DNA of 64,000 nucleotides from Ceratodon purpureus (lineage: Eukaryota > Streptophyta > Bryopsida > Pseudoditrichales > Ditrichaceae), in the NCBI GenBank assembly GCA_014871385.1, contig CM026426.1, positions 45,432,484 to 45,496,483 of the forward strand, read 5' to 3'. Shown piece by piece: positions 1 through 14,100 of this stretch (position 1 is its first letter; every line of letters starts with the position of its first letter). Below the pieces are notes generated by a model. It was not told the DNA's origin. It ran no database searches and saw nothing but the letters and a program-made list of their open reading frames with translations. The translations under genes and the position numbers were made by a program.

Positions 1-13
1 GTATAATATCTCC

Positions 14-89
14 AAACACACACACATACACACACACACACACAATAAAAAAATAAAAAATAAATAAAAAATAAAAACAAAAATAAAAG
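14..89. repeat. CA microsatellite with A-rich tail
   Basis: A (CA)n run interrupted by one TA, followed by a run of A-rich (AAAAT)n-like sequence. Simple-sequence DNA of this form often marks the tail of a retroposed element or replication slippage. Nothing coding overlaps it. Confidence 0.9.
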
Positions 90-1021
90 GGCAAGTATAT
101 CAGTTAGTATTTACCATCCCGAGGTAACCAGAGATGAGAGCCAGAATCCAAAAACTAACTGAACATCATCTAAGTCATCTGAATCTTCGGTTGCAAACAA
201 ATACTTAAACCGTATAGAACATGTACGACAAAATTTTGAGGCACTTCGTCAGAATTTAGACGTACCTTCCTTTACGGAATTGTGAAGAAATCGTACAGAA
301 GTCAGCATTGAGCACTTTGTGCGTTGTGAATCATTAACAGAACAAGTCACTGAAACAAAATCAATGTCAATTCCCTTTACACTTCCCCACAAGAATAACT
401 ATACCCCGATTCAATAGATGTAACAGTGCACGTGTGACTGGAATTGAGAAAAGTACAGTCACAATGCAGATTTGCGAAACATAAAAGAAAAAAATGTAGC
501 CACATGAAATATGAACTGAGGTAATAATATGAAGAGACAGTGAATTATCAGTCTATCCGCAATTGATAGAATTTACAAGACTTCAACCAAATGAAGTTAT
601 TAACTGACCCCGAGCCTTACAGAGTAAAATCAAAATTATTTCCCGCTACATACTGAAAACTACAATGTAGAATATGTTCAATAACCAGAATCAGAAGATG
701 TTCGATAACCATAATCACAAGGTTTATGATAACAACAAAAGTTCACTGACACGTGCAAAAAAACTACGCTCCATTTACATTCCTAGCGTATTCAATCCTA
801 GTAGCCGCGAGCTAGAAGCATCTGCAACATGCACAAAAATTAGGTGTTAGGAACATGATACACTAACATGTTTATTCAAATGCTTGTGCCAAAAAATAAG
901 TACACCTGCGATCACCTATGTGTACATCAGGAAGGTGAACTAAGCAGCATCGAAGTAGGAGTAGTGAAATAGAGCAAAAACTAATTGATTTAAACAAATG
1001 GGAAATGGAAAGGAGGTACAT
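90..1021. other. AT-rich DNA without recognisable gene
   Basis: No open frame with protein-like composition is seen on either strand. The stretch is AT-rich with scattered stops in all frames. No repeat partner was noticed within the window. Confidence 0.5.
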
Positions 1022-1473
1022 TCACAGGGTCTTGACTCGCTTAGCCGGAGTGACCCAGATGGTATCCAGCAACTCCTGCCCATCGCCTGGGACCACAGTG
1101 ACAGCCACCATCCAATCGCTTCTCAGCACCATAAACAAAGAACATAACTCATCGTTGGACAGGTCTCCTAATGCCACTGTCCTCAACTTCATCAGAATTG
1201 GCTTGGCGAAACTCCATGATCTGGTGAAAACGTAGAAGGCGCTGTCGAATTCTGCCAATGGGTTCGAGCCGCGTCGACGTAGCCAATTCGAATTCCAAAA
1301 ACGGGCCTTGTTGAGAGAGAGGAAGCGGCACGAAGTGCTGCATACTCCACACGGTTGCGCACGGCCACGTTCCACGCCTTGGACAAGCAAGCCAGCCGGG
1401 GGATGAGCTCCAGAAGAGCCTGCATGTCAATGTGCATGATCTCCATGATGTTCATTAGACCTCCAGCCATCAA
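1022..1473 (-). pseudogene. Unidentified minus-strand gene fragment, weakly F-box-like N-terminus
   Basis: Two minus-strand frames look protein-like. The upstream one starts at 1473 and has a Leu-rich helical opening (ALLELIPRLACLSKAW) that loosely recalls the end of an F-box; the downstream one runs to 1022 and carries the hydrophobic block MKLRTVALGDLSNDELCSLF and ends PAKRVKTL. The two lie in different frames, so either an unseen intron or a frameshift separates them. The F-box reading is weak because the conserved Pro and the core spacing are not clear. It lies downstream, in the same orientation, of the decayed TNP2 transposase and may be an unrelated neighbour. Confidence 0.25.
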
Positions 1474-1649
1474 CTCTCACGTCACAACTGTCGATGGAAA
1501 ATACTGATTTGAAACAATTAGCTTGTAATCATACCCTGGTGACCGTTCATGGTCATCATTGATCTAACAATCATTCATGGTGAGTTGACGTCCACCCATC
1601 ACAGTTATATATCACATTTGAGCTCATTTCCATATTGGGTCCTATAACC

Positions 1650-1884
1650 GTGGGATTTTATAAATTTATGACAAATTGTGCGTAAATCTAAGCATGACTC
1701 CACTCCCATACGAAACTTGAATATGAACCGCAGGAACATCGAAAAATAATACCTTGCCACCATGAACCTGTAACTCAAGAACTAGCTTCTCGTCACCTAA
1801 AGCACCACTGACATGTGCCTGCACATTCAGGTCCAAACCCTGATATTCAGTGACGGATATATGCAATATAGGAAAGGAAGTCAA
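1650..1884 (-). other. Exon-like minus-strand ORF, unidentified
   Basis: A 72-residue open frame (1666-1884) with alternating hydrophobic residues of beta-strand type (for example DEKLVLELQVHGGKVLFFDV). Its 3' end matches a second locus at about 2879-2990 at roughly three-quarters identity, so it belongs to something duplicated locally. No family recognised. The frame may be one exon of the same decayed gene as the 1.0-1.5 kb fragment. Confidence 0.25.
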
Positions 1885-2878
1885 GCATCACTCAGAAGGT
1901 ACTAAACTGAGTAGGGATACTCGAAAGTGCCAATTGAGCAGAAATCCAGCAAAAATATGGTGGAATAGGAAAGACTATTGAAATACTTTCAAAAACGAGT
2001 TGGTCCAGCAGCATACTTTGCTACAGCTCGCTTTGAAGAGAAGCGGTCAATATCTCGGTGTGCAATCTCAATCTGCACCAACAAGGAAGGTATGGTTTCA
2101 GTGATCTGAACGCAATGCCATCTCATCATCACATGTTTCATTCGTAGAACAAATTCTCCCTTTGACAGGATTGACCCTCTGCCTTCATCGAGACAGAAGA
2201 AATAGATTTGGCACGAAGAGAATTACAAGAAAGAGATTGAGGAGGCCTTTTTTCGGATCGATAAGAGTGAAGTCCCCGTCCACGTAAGCATCATCAAGAC
2301 ACTGGTCTTGTCTAATAGCAATCTGATGTATCCAACAATCCACGGCTCAACACAGAATAAACAATGCAGTGGAACAATAGCTCAACTGAGGGAAATGTGG
2401 CAGATGACCAAAGAATTGAGCAGGTTTGAAAAGTAGTATTTCCAATGCTCCTTGGTTCCGGTGACCTTCCAGTAGAATGCCGAATCATGTACCCGAATGT
2501 TTGTCCGTAAATTGCAACCATTCTCTTCACCAAAGAAGTTGAAAACTGTTCCTCCAGCCTCAAACAATCTGGTGAAAAATGACGTAGAAAATCAGTCTAG
2601 TGACAAGAGAAGAAAACGAGCTCAAATACTGAAAAATACGCTTACAAAACTTGCTTAGTCATAGTGATCATGAGCATGAAAATGTCCTTAATCGAATAAA
2701 CCACAACTTGAAATGAGGGGATGTATGAACTACATATGGCCAGTTTGGATGAATTTGCGGAAGTAATTTGTAACCACCAATCGGACAGCAGGTTCGCGGT
2801 ACGTTGGCACCATTTGTTTTACGAGTAGCCATGCATTGAACTGCGTACCAAGCAAGTCAAACGCCGCCTCCAAGCCTG

Positions 2879-2990
2879 TGGGGTTTTATAAGTCTATGAA
2901 AAATTATGCATAAATCGGATCATGCTTCAACTGTAATACGAAACTTGAACATGAACAGAAGGTTTTGACACGATAATATATGCACTTGCC
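2879..2990. repeat. Second copy of the 1650-1760 sequence
   Basis: The stretch beginning GTGGGGTTTTATAAG and running through ATACGAAACTTGAACATGAAC parallels 1650-1760 (GTGGGATTTTATAAATTTATG ... ATACGAAACTTGAATATGAAC). The copies are in direct orientation about 1.23 kb apart. The remainder of 1885-3267 has only short minus-strand frames (for example 2312-2567) with no recognised family. Confidence 0.6.
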
Positions 2991-3269
2991 CATAGAATGT
3001 AATCTCTGACATTTTTATGGCATATTATGGGTTCTAAACTAGATTCATTTTCGTTCTAATTACACAGTGTGTATTTAGGCAGAAAAATAAATAACATTTG
3101 GAAATAAGGGCCAAAACAATAATGTGATATTCGATAACATGAGTAAGCAACAACTTACTATTGCTACATCCAATACAATAGAGTGCTTCCTATAACAAAA
3201 TTAATTGGTTATTCAAGATAAAATAAAAGTTCAGAATACCTGTTGTATTACTGTTAGCGGGTCAATATG

Positions 3270-6200
3270 TCAGTCTCTGTTTTTCCATTTTCTCCTTCTT
3301 TTGACTTCCACCGTGCCTGATGTTCTTTGGAGATTTCGGCGTCCTAGATTGTTAAGACTTTGTAGAGCTAATGCATTCTCAGCCTCATTTAGGATTATAG
3401 CACCAGTTAGATCTGGCTCTGGTGGATGATTTATCAAGGCGAAGCTAGGGACTGAACCGACCGTCTGAAAATTCGTGCTTATAAACACGTCATCATCTTC
3501 TTCTTTGGCGAGATCTAGCCTCTTTTCTCAGTATTACTTTCCAATCTGAACCTATAGCCTGTAAGTCATCATCCGAAAAGAAGACTTGACTGCATTGACT
3601 TGGGAATACAAACGGATCAACAGATTTCGGAGTGTTGTGCCGGAAGTTCACCACTAAGAATCCATCTGCATCCCTAATGTAGGTTTCCTTCCTTTGATTG
3701 TCGAACCTTCTCTTCCACACACAGGAGAATACAATTACAGGTGTTTTGATATCTCCATAATCCAATAAGAAAATGTCCTTCAGGACTCCTACATAATCTT
3801 TCCATGTTCCCACGGATTGTTCATTCGCTTTGAGACACGCTACACCACAATCATAAGTATTCATGCTCCTGCCGTGATCGTCATCTACTCTCCAGTGGTT
3901 ACCATATGCATCCATTTTCGCATAACGTTTGCAAACCATGGATGGCGGATTTGACAAAAGGACCGTGTCTGATTGATCAGGGTCCATCATATTTAAATCC
4001 AGAGCATGCACGGTTTTCTTCATCGAGGATTCAACAGGCCCTACTCATCCACCTGTACTACTCCACTCTGATTCCCAATCACTGTTCAAGATGATGCAAA
4101 CAGTTTGTTATATACTGCCATTTCCATTAATGTCCTAAACAGAATAACTTGCTACAACACAATGCAATGTGCAATTACCAGGGTCAGAGACCATTCACTC
4201 GAATTTTATCCCTCGACGAAAACAAACTGTTCAATTATAATTTATAATGAGCAGATTCGGTTGTTGTGTACCCCTTCACACAATAGATTATTTACATTAT
4301 TAAAAAATAGAAAACAAGAAATACTGGACAAAGATAGAAACAAACGTACCTGTACAGTGCCGCAGTTAGTGTGTTATTCCTGAGAACAAATTTGTGAATC
4401 AAATCACGCTGTGCTCGTGTGAAGTAGTAATCTGTCGAAGCTCCCTCCAACACTTCCGACTCCGCACTTTCTTCAGGATCAGCATCCCACACCCTCCTCC
4501 TCACAACATTAAATCCAAGCATATAAGATGTTGCGAAAACCATGGTCTCATCTAACAAATATCCATGGGGAATGGATGCCTCAGGTCGTGCACGATTTTT
4601 CACATGGTTTTTTAACGTCATCATGGTTCGCTCAATTGGATACATCCAACGTACCTGTGTTGGTCCAAGTACACATAATTCTCAAACCAAATGCTTGGGA
4701 AGATGCGACATGATATTGAAAAACGTTGGTGGAAAAGAGATTTCCATCAGACACATGGTGGCGGCAACATCTTCAAGGAAGTTTCCTTCTTGCGCTCGGT
4801 CCCAGACCTTACAACACAGTCTTCAAAATATTCTGGAAGCACTCATGATTGCCATTCTGGTCTTCACCTCCATAAGACCTCTTAAAGCAAGAGGTAATAA
4901 AGCTTGCATAAGAATATGATAATCATGGGACTTAAGAGCGCCAAACTTTTTATTCCGAATGTGCTTACCTAGGTCAGAGCAATACCCTCATGGAACCTTC
5001 AGCTTTTCTAATCGCGTACAGAAAACATCGAATTCATTTGGAGTCAGCACATAGTTTGCAGCTGGTTTTAGCATTCTTGCAGTGTTGGAAGGGTCTCTCG
5101 TCATCCACAAGTGTTGTCGAATGCCCTCTCTTTCCATGTCGCGTCTCACCTTCACACTGTCCTTCTCTTTAACACCACATATAGTTTTCAGCAAGTTTTC
5201 AGCAAAGTTTTTTTCGCAATGCATTACATCGAGGGAGTTCCTAATCTCCAAGTGCTGCAGAACACGCAGACCTAGTTAGTGTACTCCATTAAATTAATTA
5301 AACTTTAATGCTTGCTTCTCCAGATTTAATCGGAATAACTCATTCTAACAATACAACATAGTCAGGAAAGCAACGACGTTATCAGAAAGGTTACGTCATA
5401 GTTACAGAGACACAGACGCATTACCGATATAAATGAATAAATTAGTAGTCTCCACTTAAATACATGAAAATGGGAACAGTTAAAAACGGAACGAGACAAG
5501 AAAAAGAAAACACTCGGATACTGTATTTGGAGGAAGTTGACTTTAGAGACAATTTTATAAACTGTCCACAATTTTATAAAGAGAGTGTTACACAAATGCA
5601 CAGCATCAATAGTCATGGTAGGAAAATGAAGACAGTAAAGGAAAACTGTTTTACAATGGAACGAAAAGAACCTGATTCCACCACTTCTTCACAAATGTCG
5701 TACATTTAAGCTTCAGTTTTTGTTGACACAATACTCTGCCCCCAGACATTAGGTGATTACTTATCAATCGGAGTAAGAGTCTAAAAGTTCATAGAGGAAT
5801 TGCTACGACTGACTGATGTAATTGGCAATGCCAAATTGTAGTTACAATGGTCAGCTACGTCAGATAGAATTTTCTACCCGATGTTTTGATTCGAATTCAA
5901 TTTAGAATACGCAAACCTAGTTGACTAAGATCAGAGCATAACAGAGAATAACAGAGGCTCATAACATAGGATTTTAAGAGTGAGACTGTTATTGTATTAG
6001 AAACATGACCACGGGCACTCCTTTAGGTAGATATAAAATGTCAAATAAAGTACAAATGGCACTACAGAAAATAACAAAACAATGCATTGAATGCTCGAAC
6101 AGTCAACATCATCAATTGTAGCAACCCATCCAAAAAAACAAAAAATAAAAGAAAACTAGAAAAAGGAATAAGAAATAATCGACCAAAAAAAGAACAAGAG

Positions 6201-9027
6201 AAAACGTGGTATTTGAAAATACGCAACAGAGTGGAAACGAATCTACATGTCTCGAAGCAGATGTCCATGAGAAGTAAAAAAAAATTTAAAAATAAAAATT
6301 AAAAATAAAAACAAAATTTGACTATTATGCTGAATATGCAGTATCAATGCTTTTAACACGAGTCAGAATCTGTCGAGGTTCTGTACGGAATCTGAAACTG
6401 TATCAAAGTTTTCTTCGTAAAATTATTCAGAATTAGAGGATCCACTTTCTGATGTTCAGATAGCAATAAATAAGTTTGTGGTTCCACTGTAATGTAAAGG
6501 ATGGGGTTAGACACTCCGATGACTATGTAAGTCATGACGCTCTTTAATTCTTACGCTAGGTACATTTGCGTTTAGGAATTCTCCCATTTACATATCAATT
6601 TGATTAAAATTTATTAATTTGTTGTAGTATCAGACTATCAGTCCGCAATGACCAGAACATGTTTTTCTGAAGTAACCTAAACCGACCAATAACAAAGACT
6701 GCTTAGCATGTGTAAGTCGAGTTCTTAATATAACAGGGATACTCGTTATGCATTATATCAATTACCATATAGTTTCACAGCACGATGATTTAAAATACCG
6801 AGCACAAAGGATTACCTGCCAATAAGGAAGCTCGTAAAAAATGCTCCTTCTCTTCATCCCATGGACTTTCAAAGGATCTGGACTCATCGCTTTTCTCCTA
6901 CCATGCTGTTCTCCTTGCCCATACGTATTTCCCGCAGAAGCACGTGATGAGGACCCATGGCCGAGATGGTCATGCTTCTGATACAAAGTGTGACAAAGTT
7001 CCGGGATTCCTACCCCTTCTGCGTGAAGTTGAATCTTCAAACCGTCCTCGACCTCGCACGGTTCTTCCTAGCCCCCCTCTCCCGGCTGAAGGTGGACCAT
7101 TGCTTCATTGATCATTTCTGGCTTGTCTTCCCAAACGCCTCGACAGATATGCCTCGTACTCGGCCACAGCTGCGAGTTGCTCTGTAGGAGTTTTTGTAAC
7201 AGGAGGCAACCGTGTTTCCGGTTTTCCATTGAACAGATTGTCATATATCAAAGAGCGGATTGGATGGTCAGGCCTCAACCACCTACAGGAGTCTCTATAT
7301 GTAAGTTTTTTGCTTTCAAGAGCATACGTACCATGCAGTTGATCTGCACAGGGTGGGCACGCGGTGTAGCCCTGATGTGCTGCACCACACACGGTCCCAT
7401 AAGCAGGGAAATCGTGTGTGGTGTAAAGGACTGCACCACGCAGCTTGAAAACTCTTTGTCCTTCCGGTTTCAGGACGTCATATGCTTGAACGCCTTCCCA
7501 TAGTACCTTCAGCTCATTGATAAGAGGCCTCATTCAAACATCGAAATACTCAAAGGGAACCTGGTATCTACCTGGAATAAGCAGAGCCAACATAGTAAAG
7601 AATTTCTTCGTAATAAGTCAGGGAGGGAGATTTAAAAAACTTGCCAGGACAGGCCAAGCGGACCAAGTAGATTTATGCAATTTAAAAGGACATATACCGT
7701 CGCAGGAGATTTGGATTCTAATGTCGCGTTCATCTTTTCCAAAACCACCGGTGTTAAAAACCTGAGGATCCATATTGTCCAAACTTTTCCATGCTTTACT
7801 GTCTCCCGGGTACCTAACTTTGCCATGAGTGCTCAGATTTTCCTTGTGCCACCGCATCAACTTAGATAAGACAGGAATCCTGAAAAATCTCTTCACTCTT
7901 GGTATAATGTCAAATTGTCGAAGCACTTTCACTGGTCTTGTTTTGTTGATCATGTCCTTAAATCTTCCGGCTCCACAGGTAGGGCACCGGTCCAGATGTT
8001 TCATAGTATCTTCATCGAACAACACACATCCATTTAAACAGCCATCGATGTTACGAAAACCCAATCCCAAACGCTTCGTCAACGTCTTCGCCTCGTACAT
8101 CAAAGAAGGCAGACAGTTGTCCAGAGGAAGGAGGCATTTCATAGTGGCTAAAATGTCATCTCCAGCTTCCTCCGTTATTCCAGAGTGCGTTGCTACCAAG
8201 TTCACTAGCATTACTGTTGCTCCTAATTTCGTATGCCTTGATCCAGAAAACAGCAAACACATAGCATCTTCCAATGCTTTTGAGTCCTTAATTCTCTCCT
8301 GCTCCAATTGCTCACTGTCGGTACATGAAACAGGGGTTTCAAGTGTTGTACCTGTGACACTCGGTCCACTGTGATTGACGTTGGCTCTGACTTCATCACG
8401 CGCATCGTCATGATCATGTACCGGAAATCCAGACACATCATCATTGACTGATCCAACATATTCGCCTCGTTCATTCCCAAAAGTATTGTTCCCTTCATTA
8501 TCTGTAGGAGCATAGTTGGTGCATCCTCCCAATCCCTGCGTGTCTTGAGCGCTCTTATGCTGATCACCCGTCGATGATTCGTCTCGGTTTGTACCGGTAA
8601 TATCGTCCACTACTGCAATGGCGTCTTGGGCAATGTCGTTGATACGATCTTCAACGTCCGCAACTATTTGTATCTGTTGATACATGTCCCGTAACATCTC
8701 ACGAACTTCGATTCCACTGTCTCGTTGCTCATTCGGTTGTGAAGTCGAAGATATTCTAGAGGCAAAATCAGCTTACCATTCCTCATCGGAGGAATCTGAA
8801 TCCAAGGGTCCCCTCCACGTTCTACAATCCGAGGATCGTCCATAACGAAGTAAGTGACGTTCGATTTCTTCGATGCGAATAGGATGACCTGTTCCCTTAT
8901 GTTGATTGCATGGACAGGGTATCTTCTGGAAGCTGTACATTGAAGCTCTTTTCTTATCACGCAACCATAACTTGTTGTCTCGCGCCTTTATCCTTCGAAT
9001 ATCAGACAAAGGTAACCTACTCGCCAT
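3270..9027 (-). pseudogene. TNP2-type CACTA transposase 1, decayed
   Basis: The modules run in the usual order. A Transposase-associated zinc motif (CPC-x2-C ... H near 8890-8920) follows the chosen ATG at 9027. The TNP2 core starts in the 8697-7618 frame, which reads DGICPF (first conserved Asp near 7700), then HDFPAYG with a following Cys pair near 7410, then LDVMHCEKN near 5225. A DUF4218 block (MYPIERTMMTLK, RARPEASIPHGYL) lies at about 4345-4950 and a DUF4216 block (DPFVFPSQCSQVFF) at about 3550-3850; a basic tail (3488-3270) is in a shifted frame. In-frame stops lie near 8773, 7618 (where the partner at 47-52 kb has the Trp of NLPPW), 7534, 4988 and two more inside 4650-4900. Most are TGA and fit decay by transitions. 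The three presumed catalytic acidic residues are still present. CACTA transposases act in the nucleus on element ends; this copy cannot. Confidence 0.85.
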
Positions 9028-11162
9028 TCTGTATAAACATATAAATAAAACTGAAGTAATCAGTAGATGCATAGATGAATATTAAAATCATCAGAGGAAA
9101 TTAAGAAATATAAAAATGACTGGCAGTGTACATACATGCCTCATAACTTGATCCAGGAATTGCATTTCAGTAGATAACTACATTGGTCAGGAAATCAAGT
9201 TGGTCACGTGTATATACAATAAAATGTCGGCAAAGGTAGGTCATTTTGATAAAAACACACATAGCAATTCGGAAGAGATTTAGTGAAGCATGGTTGTCAT
9301 TTAAGAAATCCATAGTTTTTTGTTTTTTCCAACCCATATTTTTAGTGTAGAATATGAAGTTGCAAAACGTTCATCTAGTTTAATTCAAGAAAGATAACTG
9401 CAACTATTCAACTCTCCCAAAAAACATTTTATCTTTTATCTCTTGTAATGAAAATAATTAGCTTACTTGAGTAGATGATTGGATCGTCCGTCTATACCAC
9501 TGTCGGAACTGACTTCAGGTCGTTACATTCAACATGATCAAAAATACAATTCATCTAGAACAATGCTTCTGAATTCATCAGTTGGAAAATACATGTTTAG
9601 AGGAGTACTCTGATGCCAACCATCAATGATGATGAATAGATACTGAGAGAATTAACTTCCAGGAAATAAGAGATCCACATTACCTTCAAGTTGTTAGGAA
9701 TGTACCATGAGTTGACCATTAATTCGGTAGACGATAGGGACTGTTTGGTTCAGGAAGCTCGAGACCTCACAATACATTTTGTAGAGAGTGGTGGCATTGA
9801 ACTCCTATCCCCAATTCCTGAATGGACAAAAATCATAGATTGCATAATATTAACCGAAACGAATAGAGCATAGAAGTCGACTAAAATGATCGCGAACACT
9901 ACCAATGACCTCACACAGACGATCTCAATTGAGATGAACATGGAATTATAGAGAGTTCACAACAAAGTTTATGCTGAACACAAACAGACCCATCTCAATT
10001 CTATGGGAAATATCCAATTCGGAATCATATGAAATGTGCCCCCCTATACGAACAATTTGGTAACTACGAAAACCCTAATCCGGAATAGGACACACCTTTG
10101 GGACTATGAAAAAACGCGTTCCCAATTACACGGAATCACTTGGCCGCAGAGAAATGTATGAGTATGGAGACGTCGAGTATTTACACTGGCCTGCATTAAC
10201 AACTGCGCACACATTAGCCTGAAAATCCTTTTTGTATACTGAATTGGTTCGTATTCATAAATAATGAAATTGGCACAACAACAACTAAAGATCCGAGATT
10301 CTGAAACAATCGAGTAGGGATACACTTCAGAGATTGTCGGAAATACTTACCTTCCAAGCGCACGTGGAATTAGATGGAAGCCCATTGCGTCCATTATAAA
10401 TTCAGGCCTAGCAAACAACAGTCCACTGAGAACTAACAAAGAGTAATCGGAAACGCCTCCATAGAATATGAATGGAATCACAGTCATACAATATTGAAAA
10501 CGAAGCAAGTTTTGATTTAAACATCGGACTTCCAAGGACGCCTGTGCTCCCAAAGCGTTTCAAACGTGGGATTACAATGTAAAAGGCGACGTCTAGTCCT
10601 GTGTAATCGCCGAAGATACTTACGTCATCAGTGGTCCAAGCAGACCAAAACCCACCACAACCATCAATTGTTCATGCTTAACAGTAAACAGAACTCTCAA
10701 GCATGACGGCGGACGAACCTGTAAGCATAAAAATGACTAGAGCACAGTGTCACGAAATTGAGACAATGCAATGGGTTCGCTCCACTCAAGGGTCATACAA
10801 TTATAGAAACGCAGGTATATCCGAAATTCCCAAACTGAAGCTAACGAGGGAGACTACTCATGTTCAGTAAAGCACGCTATATTTATGAACCACATCCAAG
10901 ACAATAACTTTCCAAAACGAACTGTAGTTCACTACCGCTTTCGAAGAGAAAAGAAAGAACATGAAGTCGTAGAGGTTGTTCACGGCGCAAGGGATAGTAG
11001 GATACATCTCAATTACTCCAGAGGAGAGACCTGTTTTCAGAAGATCGAATTGTCGTGGAAAATGTTATAGCATACTGCGTACTCAGACAAAGTTAGAGGA
11101 TTCTGCATGTTATTGGGTTTGTGTACATCGATTCAGAAGTCGAGACTTAGATCCTTTACAGT
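9028..11162. other. Divergent intergenic region between the two CACTA 1 genes
   Basis: About 2.1 kb separates the start of the minus-strand TNP2 gene from the start of the plus-strand TnpA-like gene. It should hold both promoters. Short frames occur (9691-9873 plus, 10347-10553 minus, 10885-11070 plus) but none has a recognised motif. In En/Spm the TnpA protein binds short repeats near the element ends; I saw no clear repeated 10-12-mer here by eye. Confidence 0.45.
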
Positions 11163-14100
11163 ATGACGGTTGACACATCCGAAAACGATACGGACTACGA
11201 ACATACTGGAGATGATGATTGCGAGGTAGAGGTAGAGGTCAATGAGTACGAGCAATTACGTGCGGCCAGGATAGCGAGCAACAATGCATTCCTACAAATG
11301 CACCGAACACGGCGAAAGAGCTGTAAGTGATTTTGCATTTCTGAAACCCTATGTTTATTCCGATCGAGCCGTACGATTGAAATCTTGTGTTAGGATAAAC
11401 GGTCCAGATCTTTTCACCTAGGGTTTTACCTTGACGACAACGGATAATAGAGTGATGTCTTTCGCATGCCGAACCCCATGTTATTTGCAGCATCTCAATT
11501 CAGACACTGTTGTTTTGTATATTAGGAACGCTAAAATACGAAATGTAGGGAAAAGGGCGACGATGAAGCGTAAAGTTGAACATGCTGGACCACGGCGCCG
11601 TTCGAAGAGATTACACGACTCCGTGAACGACGAGGATGGACCTCGCGCAGTCCGCCAGAACTCAGAGGATTCTCGTTCGAACGGTGAGGAAGACATGTCC
11701 GGCTCATCTGACTACAATGGTAAGGTTTCAAGTTGTCGAGGTTCCCGTGATTTCTCTGTGTGCCTCGAAATGTGTGCCTTAAGTTCGTTAAGCGTAATAA
11801 ACATTATTCACCGCAGAGGTAATATTAGACTGTAATCCAGTTGTGGGTATGAATGGGATATGGGTCACCGAGTAATTGTTCTCTTGGAATTTCACATGTC
11901 ATCTGGGGCAAGAACCGGATGCTTGATGTGCCTACGTTATCGGACTGGGTGCAACTCCTGCCCATCGTGTTCTTTTACAGTAGAATTTCACAAAATACTT
12001 CTGTCGTCTTGGTGTTTTCATTGAGATCATGTAGAGGGGAGTGGCAGCGACAATTCTTCAGAGTCTTCAGGTGAGCGTGAAGAGAAGACATTTCGGGACC
12101 AGACCCACAGTAGCAAGGGCAAAAGCAGGGAAGGTTCAGATAAGTATGAACGTGGTAAGCCCAAGAGTCAGAAGTCCACCCGGCGTGGAGACGGAAGGGC
12201 CGACAGAGGAAACAACAGCAACAGGAGTGATGGTGATTGTTTGTTTACACCGTCGACTACAAACCAGAAGGACACGCCAACACGTTGGACATGGATGCCG
12301 GTATCCAGCAACCAAGCTGGATCAGGCATGGTCAATGTAGTTGGTGGTTTTCCCCATGGTGTGTTTCCTCCTAACTCGGGATACGTTCAGTCGGAGTCGA
12401 CTCCATATATGGGTGGGATAGAGGGACAAGGAATTAACAAGGATGGAGTCAGCCTGGCATTTGGATCTTCATCGATAAAGAAGGAGTCTTTGAAGAAACA
12501 AATCAGGCGAGCAAAGAAGAAAGAGATAGAGGAGGCAGCAACAGAGAAAGCGGTTGCAGGAAAGAGACCATATGCTATACAAGTGGGCCCTTCCGAAGAA
12601 GTAGACAGTGGGTGCAAAGGCCATCTGAAATGGCAAGAGTGCATTAGGGACTTCACACCCCGGATTCTGGATATGAGTGTTATAAAATACGAAGACCAGA
12701 ATGAAGGGTCGAGGAAGATACTTCGTGACGCATTGAATGCAAAATTTGAGTATCTAGAACACGAAGTGATGGAACAATCATTTGACAAAATGATAAAAAC
12801 ATGGATTCGCAGGGACAGAGAAAGATGTAGGAGGTTATACGGACATATGGTTAAACCACCCGCCAGGTATTCTCATAAAGAAAGGGAAAGCCTTAGACAG
12901 TACTGGAACTCGGACGATTACAAGGAGAAGTCAGACAAGATGACAAAGACCAGAAAAAATGTTGTGTACAATCCTCGAGATGGTCGGCACGGCTACGCTG
13001 GTAAACAAGCAAAGCTGGTAAGTTTCCTGTCCTACAACAGACTACAAATGAGTTCTAAGCTTACAATTGAAATCCATTTTATGTAGTTGATAAGTTTGTT
13101 GGTGTTATAACTGATTCTAATTGTTCCATACGATGAGTGAGAAATACCTATGTGAACATCAACATTCTCTATTTTTTTTATTTTTTTTGAGAAGAGACGA
13201 GAACGTGAAATGGCACACCAGCACTTACGGAAATGGCACACCAGCACACCAGCACTTACGGAAATGGCAGACGACATTCGAACGACTGTGGAAAAACCGA
13301 ATTGTGAGGTACTCTGTTAAAGCATTGCCGTGTTTACTAATAACCTTCACTTATCGTGCCTTAATGTTAATGATTTTTTTCAGTATTCGATTCAATTTAA
13401 TGAACTTGGTATTTATAGTTTTTGCATAAAAATCCTTAATAGATAATCAATTCACTCATGACCCTAGATCATTTTCAATACAATAAATAATGAAATGATC
13501 ATAAATATTTATCATGATGTCTATCCCTCTCCAATCCAGGTTTTTATATCAAAATCCATTTATGTTTGATCTCATTTTGCAGGTCTGGACTTAGAATTCG
13601 ACGTCTTCCAATTTTATGATCTTCGCTTAGTATGTGAATTAGAGAAATATTATTTTTTTGACATCGATTGAGAGTCACTTTACATTTGTAATCGCGATCT
13701 GAACTCTGAGAAACATGGGACACAGGACATGGACATGAAAAACGCCTTGCGGCTTTCAGCTGTAGAACGAAACCAATTAGAAACGAACAAGAGACTAAAG
13801 GACATGCAGGGCATGCTTCATACGGTGTTGACGACATTGTCCAACAACGACGTGAATACAGGTAAAGAGACTAAACATCGTTCAGTGCCGGCTCTAGGTG
13901 AAAGTTCTGGACAAGGAGCTGTAGCCAATCAGCGAAAGGAGAAGGAGTCGGCACCAATGGACAACAATGAAGAGTGGTGGGATAAGCTGTGCAAAACTTC
14001 GGACGACGACTCACAAAAGAAGGACAGCGTCGGCGATGATGGACTACTTCAGAAACACGTAAATGAGGAGCTCGGATTTGAGTTACTGTACACACGATTT

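Noticed and set aside
1192-1473. F-box gene
   Set aside because: Similarity is limited to a short Leu-rich stretch; kept only as an unidentified fragment.
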